64,000 nucleotides of DNA from Neckera pumila (lineage: Eukaryota; Streptophyta; Bryopsida; Hypnales; Neckeraceae), in NCBI GenBank assembly GCA_963969595.1, contig OZ018411.1, positions 21,884,545-21,948,544 of the forward strand, in the 5' to 3' direction. Positions 25,801 through 37,875 of this stretch are shown one piece after another. The first letter of the stretch is position 1. Each line of letters starts with the position of its first letter. Made by a program: the position numbers and the translations under genes. The notes beneath the pieces are model-generated. The model ran no database searches. It had not been told where the DNA came from and saw nothing but the letters and a program-made list of their open reading frames with translations.

Positions 25801-26746
25801 ATAGGTCTCAAAAAGAGCAAAAAAAGCAAAGAATACCCAAACTATCACATGGTTTAACAGAATTATAACCATGAATCACTTTCTTCTGTCACAAGCAAGA
25901 GATTCATAGCATTAGGCAGAGCTCCCAACCTCCACAAAAACACACAAAACAACTCTCAAATAAAAATTGCAACAGCATTACCTGCAAAAGAAGCTTGCGG
26001 TCATGGTTAAGCGATATATTGGGGAAAAGAGGAGTCGTGGCGTCCTCCAAGTCACTTTCAAACGAGAGTTTCGTACGCAGGCGGCCCGGAGGCTTACCTC
26101 CGGGCATTCCCTCCTCATTATTCAGTTGAAACTCTTCATCTTTTCCGTCTAGGCCTTCGTCAGCTGTCGTGCGGCTGTACTCATCGTCACTCTTCTCAGT
26201 TGTCAAGGATCGAGTGAAGCGCATCTGCGGTGAGACATCCTTCACGAAATCCAATTTTCTGAGAGCTCCTAGCATATCTTCATATTGCGTCCTTTCTATC
26301 CTCAACAATGCAAAATCTGTGGGGAAAGCCGATGCCGGATTGTTGCGCTCGAGCCATTGCCAAACCCTACCATTACCCTCAAGCTTCTCCATCAGAGCTT
26401 GTTTAAACTCTGAGGCGTGTCGGTACTCCTTGAATCTGACAATATACTCGTCATTTACTTCTCCTAAAGCTCTCATAGGGCCAAATTCTGCAGGACTGTT
26501 AGGATCTTCTTCCGGAGTAGACCTACCCAGCTCTGCTGTACAATCTAACGACAGCCCGGAGGAGCAAGTATGGAACTCCCGCCCACGACTTCCCGCGTCT
26601 CCTATGGTATGAAACCCATGCATAGCCGGGCCAAGGTCTACAGCAATCGTCTGCCATAATGAAGCGTTATTGGAGCTCAATGGTCTCGAACAGGACAGCA
26701 GCAATAGCAGTATTAAGGGCGCTCCCCACCCTGTAAACGCTCTCAT
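19806..26746 (-). CDS. S1P: Site-1 protease (membrane-bound subtilisin-like serine protease, SBT6.1 type)
   Basis: Golgi/ER endoprotease that in plants and animals cuts membrane-anchored bZIP-type transcription factors and other secretory substrates after R-x-x-L-like sites. Exons (minus strand): 26746-25982, 25344-25216, 24918-24766, 24554-24438, 24134-23950, 23645-23382, 22741-21670, 21283-20612, 20283-20223, 19906-19806. All phases agree and give 1172 residues. Order: signal peptide (about 1-25, poly-Leu core), prodomain, then a catalytic domain with Asp284 (FDTGVRADH), His315 ([10 protein letters not shown]), oxyanion Asn405 ([10 protein letters not shown]) and Ser481 (SGTSVASP). A long conserved lumenal region follows ([20 protein letters not shown]). 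One membrane segment lies near 1127-1150, with a short basic cytosolic tail ending INLWQV. The catalytic triad is complete. It is longer than I recall for the Arabidopsis protein, mainly because of an acidic stretch at about 185-240 before the catalytic domain. AATAAATTTTG downstream near 19.78 kb may be its poly(A) signal. Confidence 0.95.
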
Positions 26747-28050
26747 ACTGCCCTGCCGTCGCGGCTTCGCCTTGCCCCTCTATCTCATGATTGTGGCCTG
26801 CGCTACTTACCTCCAAAGAACTTCCGTCCCAAAATTGCTGGATCCGTCGACTAGATGCTAAAAGATTCCAACTCTCTCAAAAAGGCCCGCCCTAGTCAAA
26901 TCCTCTTCATAAATAGGTCTTCCGTCCATTCAGACAAAATCTAAAAACCCGGTCTCTTCATCCACCGCTCACTATACAAAGGTCTACTTCTGTGCGATCT
27001 CTGCGTATCCATGCTTAGTTCTCATTCACAAAAAGCTCATGCTTGCGAACTGGAATTCCACAGTTTCCTTCCGTCGACTCCGCTAGCCGCAAATTCTCAA
27101 CTGAAGATGAGGTCAGAAGAGCCATTAGAGCTGCGAACTTGTTACTGTGACACAACTCACAGTGCAAGTGCAAAATACCGAAACGAAGCCACAAAACAAG
27201 ATTCTCACGGAACCTAATGGATCGACCAAAGCGCGCACATCACTGTCCATTAGTCGCCTCCGCAAAAAGTCAGAGATTAAGTCGTGTCGTCCAAACAAGC
27301 AGTCAAAGCATCTGCCGAGATACGAGGACGCAATCGAAAGGTGGATAAATATAGAAACGATAATATTAGCACCAGACTCCACCGCTTCGGCTCTCAACCA
27401 GTTTCTTCCACTTCACCAAACCTAATCCCCACTCAATCAATCCGCACAACAATCATACACAAAAAGACTCCAAATCAATAATAATGCCTCCAATGTTTCG
27501 CAGTCCCGGCCTCTTACCGCTCTGTCCGAGCCTCCAGCTTCCGAATCTGATCTATTCCGCCAATTCCACCCCTCCTTGCGAACAAACAACAACAAGTGCT
27601 GCAGACGCGGAGCGCTTCCAAATCCTAAACTACTAGCTCCATCACGCCAAAATCGTATGCGACGGAGGCAGTAATGGTGATCAGAGATGGCGTAAACTAG
27701 CACGATGCCATGGCTCATAACTTATTGTTGCAGCGAAGCATGATCTCCTCTGTCTCTCTCTCTCTCGAGGAGGAGGAGGAGGAGCTGTAGCAGGAGCAAC
27801 AACACCAGCAACAGCAGCAATAGAGCAGGTGGAGACGACGGGGCGGGCCGGGCGGTTCATGACCCGCTACACCCGGCCCGTGATCACCGTCGAATTACGA
27901 ACTTCCCCATCTCGGGACCTGGGCCCCCGCTTATTACCGGTACTCCCAGTTACAAATGGTTACCGGTGCTCCCGGTCAGGGAGCGACTGCGTCTAGCAGT
28001 CACGTATTGACCAGAAACTGCCGTACTCCCTGGAAGGACGATGAGATGAG
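26747..28050 (-). promoter_or_regulatory. Upstream region and probable 5' leader/promoter of S1P
   Basis: Unlike the AT-rich flanks, this stretch is GC-richer and holds a (CT)n tract followed by GAGGAGGAG at about 27750-27785, a CAGCAGCAA-rich segment, and a very GC-rich block (GGGGCGGGCCGGGCGG) near 27839. A 93-codon minus-strand frame at 27437-27718 has no recognised motif and is more likely leader sequence than a protein. The transcription start is not visible. Confidence 0.4.
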
Positions 28051-28586
28051 GCTTAAAAAGTGGTTGATGGATGACTTTCAAGATTAATCCTGTAAGGACC
28101 GACGCTATAGACAAGTTATAGTGGTCCGATGGATGACTTGTGTTAATTGTAAAAAAAGAGAATGGTTCAATAATCAAAGAATTTTGGTGACTACCTTTGT
28201 TATAGGGGTTGTGCCTTTACAAGGTTAATGTAGATATGAAGAATGTACCTATTGGTTGAAAAATTGAATCATTTTTGACAAAGTACCTTGGTTAAGGGAT
28301 TTGGGTCAATACAACAAATCCCTTTTTGAATGGGGTGACCTGACCCTACCATCAAGAGACTCTCAACCTTGGAAGAACATGGTAGTCATAAAAAACTTAT
28401 CATATTTTAGGATGAATGGGTGCATTCTTCATTTCTATCATTTCCATAAAAATCATCTATCGGACATTTTTGGTCTTTCATATTTTTTGTAGTTTAATTC
28501 ACTAAGAAGGTGTTGGTGTTAGAGTTGAGTTTTTAGATGGAGTTGAAATCTAATTTTGTCCTCTTTTGAAGGAAAGTATACTTGTA
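28051..28586. other. Intergenic spacer
   Basis: Nothing recognisable; composition returns to AT-rich. It is followed by a TTAA element. Confidence 0.35.
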
Positions 28587-29494
28587 TTAACTTCTAAAGG
28601 CCCAAGGCCTTTTTTCTGCAAAAAACACACTCAAAAGTGTCATTTCTATAGCAAAGAGTAAAAAAATTTGAAAATCGTTTTTTTGCACATCTAACCACAA
28701 GATCTTACACCTAACTAGTATGAGAATGTCTGGAAAAAAATTCAGAATTTTTGACTGCACAAATTGCCAAATATCTGCATTAAAAATGAAAAAAAAAGTT
28801 TTTCAACACATTGTGGGACTCGATTTTTTGACTTTGAACATTTTTAACTTTAAATTTTTGCACAGAAGAGTTTTGAGCTTTAAATGTTAATGGTGGAGAA
28901 TTGAATTGAGAATCTAGCAAAACAAAAAAATTCAAAAGAACTTCATTTTCATTATTTAAAAATTGTTAAGTAGAAGTAGGTACAAGATAGAAGGAAAATC
29001 TAAAATATTAGTATCTTTTATATGGAATTGAAAAGCACTAATTCCAATGGTGAGATTATTTTAGAAAAAAAACTAAACCATGTGGAACTTTAGTTTTTGA
29101 AAAATTGTAAAAATTGCATTTGGAAATGAATCCTACAAGTTACTTTTTTCAGGAAGATGCTCTAAGTGCCTGAGAAACAAGATTGTCCATAACTTCTCAT
29201 AATAAATCCAAATGAAATGAATCAAAGCTTTCTAAATATACAAAAATGTAATCTATAAGAAAAAAAATTAAAAATTAAAAAAAAATTTGCTGCCCCCCAA
29301 ACACTGTTCTGAGCTTATTTGGGCATAACTTTTTTTCCCAGGCACCGATTGAAAAAAAATTATTTTCTTGTGAAGCTTAGCAGTTTTTCTATCTTCCAAA
29401 GAAATTTTGAAAATCATGACAAAAATTCAGCCCATAGGTACATGCCCAAAATCTCATTTGTCCCCCGAAGGGACAATGGGCCTTTAAGGGTTAA
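28587..29494 (+). mobile_element. TTAA-type non-autonomous element, subfamily B, full length
   Basis: TTAA at 28587-28590, then CTTCTAAAGGCCCAAGGCC. The 3' end GGGCCTTTAAGGG precedes TTAA at 29491-29494, with the B-type hairpin motif GTCCCCCGAAGGGAC just inside. About 908 bases, non-coding. Confidence 0.7.
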
Positions 29495-31589
29495 AATGAT
29501 TCTCAAAATTTAGAAGATTCTCAAAATCTAGCCCCCAAAGGCTAGGACTAACATGACTTTTCTTTTTGTTCAAATGACTAAGAACATTCATACAATAATT
29601 TCTTCAAAGGATTCCCAAAAATATATTGAACCTAATTTACTGATTGTAACATAGCATTTTGAATGTCAATGAAATAAAACTTGGAGATATTATTGTGCAA
29701 AAACAATGATACATTGTAATGGTCAATGGTTTAAAAATACAAGATGAACTACTGAACTTTAAGCATAACTTGGATTACTTTAGAAAATTAGATGGATTCA
29801 TGAACAAGATCTCCATAATGAATTACGAAGAAATTATTGAATATATATGGCTTCTATACATCGGAAATACTTGTGGAAGTGATGAGAAGTTTATGTAAGG
29901 TACAAGAGTGAACAAGTACTTTCCATCATTGGTTAAATAAAATGGCTTCAAATATAAAACAATAAGTGAAGTAATAAAAGTAGAAAAGCAAGTACAAAAT
30001 ATTAAGCTAGTTTGATCAATTGTAGATCCTTTGGTCATTTTACATGTTTAGATTTACCAAATTCATTATTTTGTGGCAAAAGAAACAAGAAAGAAGAGAA
30101 AATATGTTTTACACGTATTTTGGTCAATTAGTTTTGGAAGGAAAAAACAATAGTATAGGTGGTAAAAACAACATCATATAGCTTTCTATTGTTGTCCATA
30201 GGAAAGGGCTATTGCTTACCAATTTGGATGCTAATGTAACTATGGTAATTCCCTATATATTTGCAATGACAACTCTAAAGTGTTTGAAAAATAATTTATA
30301 AAACTTCTGCCATGCATAAAAATTGCATTATTGTGTTCACTGAATTCATAAAATCTTCACTTTTCACTTCAATTTCAACCCTTTCAATTCCAATTCCGTA
30401 CTATACAATCATAATACAAAACTAGGTAGGAGCATCATTTAACAATATATCTTGTTTGAGGACTATTCTCAAGGGAAGTTCTCAATTAGGTAGTCTACTT
30501 TAAAAGGGCCCCTATATTAAAAGCAATCATCACATAGGGGCACATTTTGCTTTCTTCAATGTACCAATAATGTACATTTTGGGCGGTGGTCGCTTCTAGT
30601 GACTATTGCATTTCAACTTCAAAATTTCATAACATAATTCCACGAAGGTCCAAAAAATATGAAACAACTTGGATTGATGCCAATTCCATTTTTCTTCCTA
30701 GAAAATTTACTGAAAATTATTTCAAGGATTTAGCTTTTTCAAAAAGGCAATCAGCTCTTGAATGGATTCTTTAAAAGCATACTATCTTAGTAGGTGTTCC
30801 TATGACCTACAACTTTGTATTTTTTTTACACAATATGTAAAAACACTCAACTTATTTGCATGTACTTCCACTAAAATTTGCTAACATCTTGATCTAATAT
30901 TTTTCCCAAATTCTATTAAGATAAAGGTACCAATTGCCAACCACACCCAATATCCAATATGTATGGTGTGCTATTTCCAACCAAGGCTAGAATTCAAGCT
31001 TGGAATGTGTGTTCTTGTCCTTTTCAAGGTAGGGACATGACATATGCCTCCACAATAGTGAGCACAAAAGTAGTTTGGCTATGATTGGAATTGAAAGATT
31101 CTAGACATTGGACACTGGTGAAGAGTACTTTTTGGCTTCCAAAATTCACAATAATTTCAATTTTTAGGAATAATTTCCACCACCTCCTTATTGGTGCATC
31201 TACCTTAAGGTAGAAACACCCATTAGCGTCCCTGCTTCCATTTCTGTACCTTAGACTGTCACTAAACTGTCTCTGGACTTTTATTAATGTGTCCTTGAAA
31301 TGCTTGGCTTTGATTTGCTGACACATTTGAAGGACACATATCAAACTCTCATTTGCTAACTACTGCTTTTTGTTGATTTTGGATTAGGGTCCATCTATGT
31401 GACAATTTCAGTAGTCTAGAAAGCCATCTCTTTGAAAAATCATAGAAACTACACACCACATCTAAAAAATCTATTTTTTTTTAATATTCATCAATTTCAC
31501 TCGCTAGTACTACAAAAATATCAATTTCAGGAAAAGTTGCCTCCAACTATGCTGAATTGCTTAATATAGACGTTTTTGGTGCTTCCACC
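29495..31589. other. AT-rich intergenic DNA
   Basis: About 2.1 kb between two TTAA elements with no supported gene. A 106-codon minus-strand frame at 31024-31344 has no recognised motif and no splice or promoter context. Confidence 0.35.
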
Positions 31590-32520
31590 TTAACCCCTAA
31601 AGTTTCATGACTATGTAATCACCAAAAATGCTCCAAAATTGCCATTTCTAATATAACTACCAAATTTTTGGAAAAAAACAATTTTTGACACATGTAACCG
31701 TAGGATCTTGTAGTATGATATTTTGAAAACATGTGGTAAAAATTTCAGAAAATTCCACCGTCTGGATCATAAGATACAAGCATTCAAAGTCTTGAAAACC
31801 ATTTTTTCAATCCTGCGAAAAATCGGGCAGCTGCACTTTGCAAGCTCACTTTTCAATGAAAAAATGCCGATAAAGGTGGTGCTTCTTTGAATTCAGTTTC
31901 CTAAACAAGTTGTCTATATGCTTGAAAATTTTCACATCATTTGGAATTGTACAACATATAGGAAAAAAATAGTAAATAGAAAGAAGTAGAAATGATTCAA
32001 AATACTAAATTGTTAAAAATTTAATCATGGAATTTAAAAATGCCAATCCCAACGGTTGTAATGTTGTAATAATCAATCTACATCCTAGGATTTTTTTTTT
32101 TTCCAAAAATATTGAAAATTGAGTTAAATAAATGACTTTAAAGTTTTTTTTAGAGTAGAGAATCCATAACTACCCACAATTCAATAACCCTCATAATTTT
32201 TGACTCATTGATTAAAATGGAATGACTCAAAGCTTTTTAAATATATATAAATGTAAAGAACCAATTTCAAAAAAAGAACTCTAGAAAAAATGATTTTTTC
32301 TGATCTGCCCAAACTGCCCAGTTATGACAAAAAGTAACAGATTAGGTCACAACTTTTGACTCGTATTTTGAAATGTCATGAAACTTGGTACACATGAAGA
32401 TATTCCTTGCCCCCACCTTCTACTAAAATTTCAGCCTCAAATATGGATATCTCTAGTCACACGTACCTGCCCAAAATTTCTATACAGCCGAAAAACGCAT
32501 GTTGGTCCTTTAGGGGTTAA
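31590..32520 (+). mobile_element. TTAA-type non-autonomous element, subfamily A, full length (reference copy)
   Basis: TTAA at 31590-31593 is followed by CCCCTAAAGTTTCATGAC. The 3' end TTGGTCCTTTAGGGG precedes TTAA at 32517-32520. Perfect 9-base inverted termini CCCCTAAAG/CTTTAGGGG inside a TTAA duplication. 931 bases including both TTAA. It is very similar along its full length to the copy at 39188-40119. Confidence 0.8.
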
Positions 32521-33764
32521 GGGGGAGCAGAAGTAAGCAGATACAGTCACTGCGAGATTAGCATTGACGTCGGTCTCAGTTAAGATGACGTGCATGCACA
32601 AGTGTACAGTACTTAATTATTGCACACCGTCGAGAATGAAAAAACTCAGTACTCAAAACGTACAGTCGACTAGAAATTAACTTGAACTTGACGTCAGGAT
32701 CATCCATTTCCATAAAATACTGGCAGAACTGCAACAGGACGAATGCAGATCCAAACTCACAATCTGCTCAATAATTTCGACTTGAAAAACAGCATGAGAT
32801 ATAATGAAAATGAATTCTATCAATCTTTTTTCATCCTCATAAAACAGGATTCTCTTTTAACATTCACAAGAAAACTCCTGCGATCCACCTGCTCACTCAA
32901 AGCTCCCACGGGTCATAAACATGTCTTCGTTAAACAATGCCAGATGTCGGGAGTTCCATGTAATAAAAATGTTTTGGTGACCAGGAACTCCTTCAAATTG
33001 CTCAAACATTCAGATGACGAGCCTTCCTCATGCACCACCCTGTCATGCCACTAGCTCAGACCCAAAAGATCAAAGCCGACATCAACCTGAACTGTAATAT
33101 AGATACACAGCCACGGAATCGCCACATTGTGAGACCTTCTGCCGCCACTTCTCTCTTCTCGCACGGCAGCACCGCTGGCAAAGAAACCGAGGGAGGAACC
33201 GTACGTCTCGAGGTAGTTGTCCTTTCGGAAAATATGACGACCAGAGAAGCAATCCAGCGAAAGATATCAACATGGAAACAGGCCTATTTCGTGGGAGACC
33301 AGGCTCTAAACTACTGTACTCAGAAACCACTATTATTCAATACTATGGTACAAAATGATCCCGCTTGCAATACTGGAGGCTCAAACAATGTGCTAGCCAA
33401 AAGAATGAAGCCATGACGAAATCGGCTATCCTATCAGACCCTGCTGTATGGTGGAGCTGTTCACCCCGTTCAAGCTCGACATCCCCCTTCACGCGTTCAG
33501 GGCGCCTGCAATGATCGCTCGCTCGCTCGCTTGCTTGGTCTAAACGTCCATCGTCGGAAGGTTCTCAAGAGAGGAAAACTCATTTGCACATTGTCCTGCA
33601 AGACTCGACTCAACTCAACAACACGCTTCACAACACACAATTCAAGCAAGACAGAAAAGTGTGCAACCAAACCATCACTTTCAAACAATCCCACGTCGCT
33701 CACCGAAATCGAGGAATCCACTGCAGCTCACACAAACCCGAAAACCCCAAATCACGAGGTCAGC

Positions 33765-36700
33765 TCAAGAAGACCTACATTGTGGTTCATTCAGATATCG
33801 AATCGAAGACGGGCACGTCAAAGCTGTACACAAACCCAGACCCTGCAAGATCGGCACACAAATACTCCTCAGAAAAAACTTCTTTCGCACGTCAAGTACA
33901 ACAAATGAAGTTCAAACCCTTGTACATCCATAACAAACGATCCCCACATTCTTCATACAAGTCCACGGACAAGGAGACTACTCATTACCGTGGATCCCAA
34001 AACGTACCCGGCTCACAAGTGTGGACTTTCGAGGTTTGCCGGTGTACTTGTGGCCTGTCACATTCAACCAGTCCTCCTGGATCTCTTTCCGGGTCAGAAC
34101 GAGGTGCAGTTTCGGAAGCTTCAACGGCGGTGGAGCCGGCTCTTCGTTGGCCAAACGCTGAGCCACTCGTTTGGACCGCTTCGTGGCTCCTTTGCTGCTG
34201 TTCGTTGGTACTGCTCTCGTCGCAGCAGGCACAGCCTCACTACCACGATTCCTGCACCCATTCTCCCATGGATTTGATACACTCATCAAGAATTCAAACT
34301 ACTTAGGGTGCTGATAGTGTAGCTCTTGCCACAGTCTGAGTGTCAGAAGGGGCGCTCCGAGGTGCAGACGAAACATTGAAAAGAAAGGGGATCCCTAAAG
34401 TACAAACTCTGACATCACCACACAGCAGGTCAACATTTCATGCCAGCTGTGGCATGGATTGAGATGAGACAACGAACTTCAGTCTACTGCCATCTTAGAA
34501 ATCCGCATCGACGCACCGCAATACACTTATTCGTCTGATTCGAGACCCGCAGCTGATGACGTCCTTCAATGAGTCATACTATCTGGAGTGCCTCAAGGAC
34601 CTCCACAAGTCCTCATCATGTAGAACTTCCGCGTTTGCAAATTATCGAGCATACAAACAAGTCATAGAGGTCTCTGATCTAACGCTGATTCTCATAGAAA
34701 CTGGACCGCGACATAAATATCAAGATATTGCCCCACTTCACACACTTTTCTGCATATCTAAGACTCGTCTTCATCAAGACTAACAAGACAGTACCCTCCG
34801 TAGACAGATCCAGACGAAAGACAAACCCTAAAGTCCAATAACTCAGAAAAGCTCAATCGGTAAGTATTTCAGCTCACACGTCACTTCACTATCCACAAAA
34901 AGAAATCACCAGTCTCATGAAGGCAACACGGGATTGCCAAGAGGATCCTCCACGACACAATAGAGTGGTTCGAGCGCCCCAGACCACGAGCATTTCTCGT
35001 GGTCTGGGGCTATGCTATATGCTTAGTCCCAGAACCGTGTGCTATAATCCAGGCCATAAACCCCAAGCCTAAGAACCGTGTATAAGTTCACACCCGCATA
35101 CTGCGAATCTATATAACCTCAACGAGGGTGACCAAACGAACAACAAAAGAATGCTGGGTATTGATACCTGGCCAACGACCGCAATCCTCGCTCCACGTCT
35201 TCCTTGGGAGGGGTGAAAGGCCGAGGCAGACGACGTTGCCTCCTTCGCGACAGAGGTTGGGCCAACTGATGCTGCTGCTGGGGCGACGCATCAGGGGCGG
35301 AACGCCGCACGACGCTCACTGCGTGCACCTGCTGCTTGCATCGTCTCATCCTTCCAATGTCACCCTCCCCTAACGCCGACGAATCCTTACCCACGCTCAA
35401 AATGCTCTTCTTCGGATCGACCTCCTCCTCCTTACGAGACTTCTTCGCATCCGATCGATGCCGCTGCTGTTGAGTCTTCTTCCCCTTCGAATTCGCTCGA
35501 TGCTCGTTCGCCGCTGCCACATCCGCCCCTCCTTGCGAGTCGACCACCGGGAACTCCCCTTCTCCCTCCCTCCCTTCCGACCCCTCGTGTCGCTGCATCT
35601 TTTCATTGTCCTCCTCGCTCGAATGCCTGCAAATAAGGAAACAACATCAGGGTGACTGCAATGAAACTCCACAGACGAACCCCGAAGCCGTTGTAGAATT
35701 CATGTCCCATGACGTACAACACATTCACGAACCCCTACTTCTAGACTCAGAGAGGCTCCACGTTAATTGGTCCCCGGAAATGACCCTCGTTTAGGACAAA
35801 GCCCCGGTGGGACCCGGTGATCCTGCTCCTAATCCACTCAACCCGCTCCGCATCACCAAAACACCAGGGACACCACCACCCTTCGACACACAGGACACGG
35901 CCACCTTGCTTAAGTGACCGGAAAAAGACGTTGCCACGACAACTTCCAGAACCTCCCATCTCATCCGGACGCAACGAGGCAAACGACATATGGGCAAAAA
36001 AAATCCAAACTCACACACTACGACGCACGCAACACGCACACATGCGCATTGCGGATCATTGCACTCCAGGGCTTTCCCCCTACGTCACAAACAACCCCCA
36101 TCGCTCCATGCAAACACTCGGCAAGAACCACCCACCAACACGCGGAGGACGGTGAAGAAAAAAAAACTCTACCTTTCAGTTGTTACCAATGCACTGGGAG
36201 GCCCAAGCTTACGAACTGCAGACACGGACCTGCTTATTTCACGCTGCCACTCCATGAATTTCTCGCTCCTCACCACCGCACGACGTGTTCCCGTCCCCGT
36301 TCCTGTTGCCTGCATTTGTCCGACCCACAACAACACATACACACACACGCTGCCACATTCATAATCCTTCGTCACAGGAATAATCACCATCATTCCACAT
36401 ACCCGGGGGACAACCAAGACACATTCCACTCATGGACATCCGCTACTCACAATCCCACAACCATACCACACCCCACCAAGCTTACGCAGTCCCACCAAAA
36501 CATCCCACGCACATCCAGCACACACACTCACATCCCAACAACCAAGCACGCTACAAATACCACGCGCCAGGCATTCGAATTCTTTCCTCCCCGTCAATTC
36601 CCAGCAGCTCCCTCCGCCCCAAAAGCACACAAAACACAGACGCCCAACGACAAGCACATGGCACGCCACCACAAAACCTCCAACACGCCCACCATCGCCT

Positions 36701-37000
36701 AATTCAGCCTCACCGACCGCTGCCACGATTGCCCGGAGCCTCCTCCCATCCGCGCGGGGAGAATCCTCGCCCTCAAAGAACAAAAGAAGGAAGGAGAACG
36801 CACTGCGTAGAAGCAAGTCCACATCCATAACATCCATAACATACTTACCGCATCAACCGCAGTGGCGGCCATAGCCCGGCAATCCCCGTCGGCTGCAGCA
36901 GCAGCAGCAGCAGCAGCGAGCCCGATGTGGAGGCCGAAGCAGCGCAAGACTGGTCAAGAAGCGTGCCGCTCCCTCCGGCTCCCCCTGAAAGCCGGGGCAT
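33765..37000 (-). CDS. DUF1639 family protein, left inverted copy
   Basis: Exons (minus strand): 37000-36849, 35626-35168, 34251-34008, 33842-33765; phases agree and give about 310 residues. The recognised part is near the C terminus, LTRKEIQEDWLNVTG (about residues 256-270), the signature of plant DUF1639 proteins, whose biochemical function is unknown. The N terminus has a Leu run encoded by a CTG tract. The middle is charged, Gln/Lys/Arg-rich (KKTQQQRHRSDAKKSRKEEE) and could act as a nuclear signal. Relative to the right copy there is one extra Leu codon and three substitutions in exon 2 (DNEK/DNVK, EVDP/EGDP, SLAR/SLTR); exons 3 and 4 are identical. The exon 3 acceptor (TGGGTGCAG, weak pyrimidine tract) was chosen because other nearby acceptors run into stops. 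Start codon and last exon are less sure; an ATG in another frame precedes the chosen one by eight bases. Confidence 0.65.
34976..35010. repeat. Perfect 15-bp hairpin in intron 2 of the left DUF1639 copy
   Basis: GCCCCAGACCACGAG (34976-34990), a five-base loop CATTT, then CTCGTGGTCTGGGGC (34996-35010). The segment and its surroundings are absent from the equivalent intron of the right copy. Nearby there is a direct repeat of AGAACCGTGT (about 35031 and 35074). Confidence 0.85.
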
Positions 37001-37875
37001 GAGAGCATCCCTGGGCCCCGTACACCCCTGGTAGGCAACACCCACAAACGCAAGATAATAAAAAACAGTCCAGCGAAGGAAAGGAAAGGAAAGGAAAAGA
37101 ATAGAAACGAAACGAAAACAGAAATACAAATAGAACGACTGTGGCTCCAATGAAGTGGGGAGAGAAGGAATGGAATGATGAGGCAGGCGAACTTACTTCC
37201 AACACAGACAGTCACAGACAGACAGAGACAGACAGAGAGACAGGCAGAGACTCAGAGACTCTCAGAGAGAGCGAGAGAGCGAGCAACTGAGACGAATATA
37301 TAAAAAAAAGTGATTGCAACAACAACAGCGGCAGCAGCAAACACCGACGACTGACTCACTGGCCTGGTCTGGCGGGGAGTGTGCGAATAGGCTGGAGACT
37401 TGGCAGAGCCTGTTATTATAAGAAGAAGAATGCCTACGTTATGGAAAGAGTTGATGGTATGTAGCCCAGCCACTGTGGAAAGAGAACTGGGTACCAGGGA
37501 GACAAGCAAAGAGACCAGAAAGGTGGAAAGAAAAAGAGACGGAAGAAGCTGGACTCAGCCAGCCAGCCAGTGAGCCAGCCAGCGATCATTCCAAAAGTAT
37601 TAACAACAAACAGTGTTCCATGGATCGCCATTCTAACTTACCCGAAAAAACGGGCCGGGTCCTCTCAGACAAAACGGACTGACACAACCGCGGGTCCAGC
37701 GTCGCAAAGGCTCCTGGGGTTAATTCCAGAGCCGAGGGAGGAGGAGGAGTGCGGCCCTTTCAGTTCTGCCCGGGATCACTAACTAGTGAGTACGTGGATA
37801 GGGAGCATCAATCTGTGCCACATTCTGGAATTTTTTTATTTTTTCAGTTCCATTGGTGCTGGTTTAGTGTTGGAT

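Larger units (their letters stand above)
32880..37710. repeat. Left arm of a large inverted duplication
   Basis: This arm is the reverse complement of about 45600-50530. Position sums are constant within blocks: 83403 for 33030-34290, 83234 for about 35120-35660 and 83255-83259 for 36170-37000. That shows collinearity with only small indels. The 33030-34290 block is nearly base-identical, and 35170-37150 is nearly identical with scattered changes. The parts at 34300-35160, below about 33000 and above about 37215 are clearly diverged but still alignable. The outer limits are approximate because similarity fades gradually. Confidence 0.9.

Noticed and set aside
27437..27718. 93-codon minus-strand frame upstream of S1P
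   Set aside because: No recognised motif; more likely promoter or leader of S1P in a GC-rich stretch.
33030..33908. Several frames of about 80-240 codons on the strand opposite the DUF1639 genes (also 46382-47266 and 49430-50373)
   Set aside because: They are preserved in both arms only because the DNA is nearly identical; low-complexity composition and no family match.
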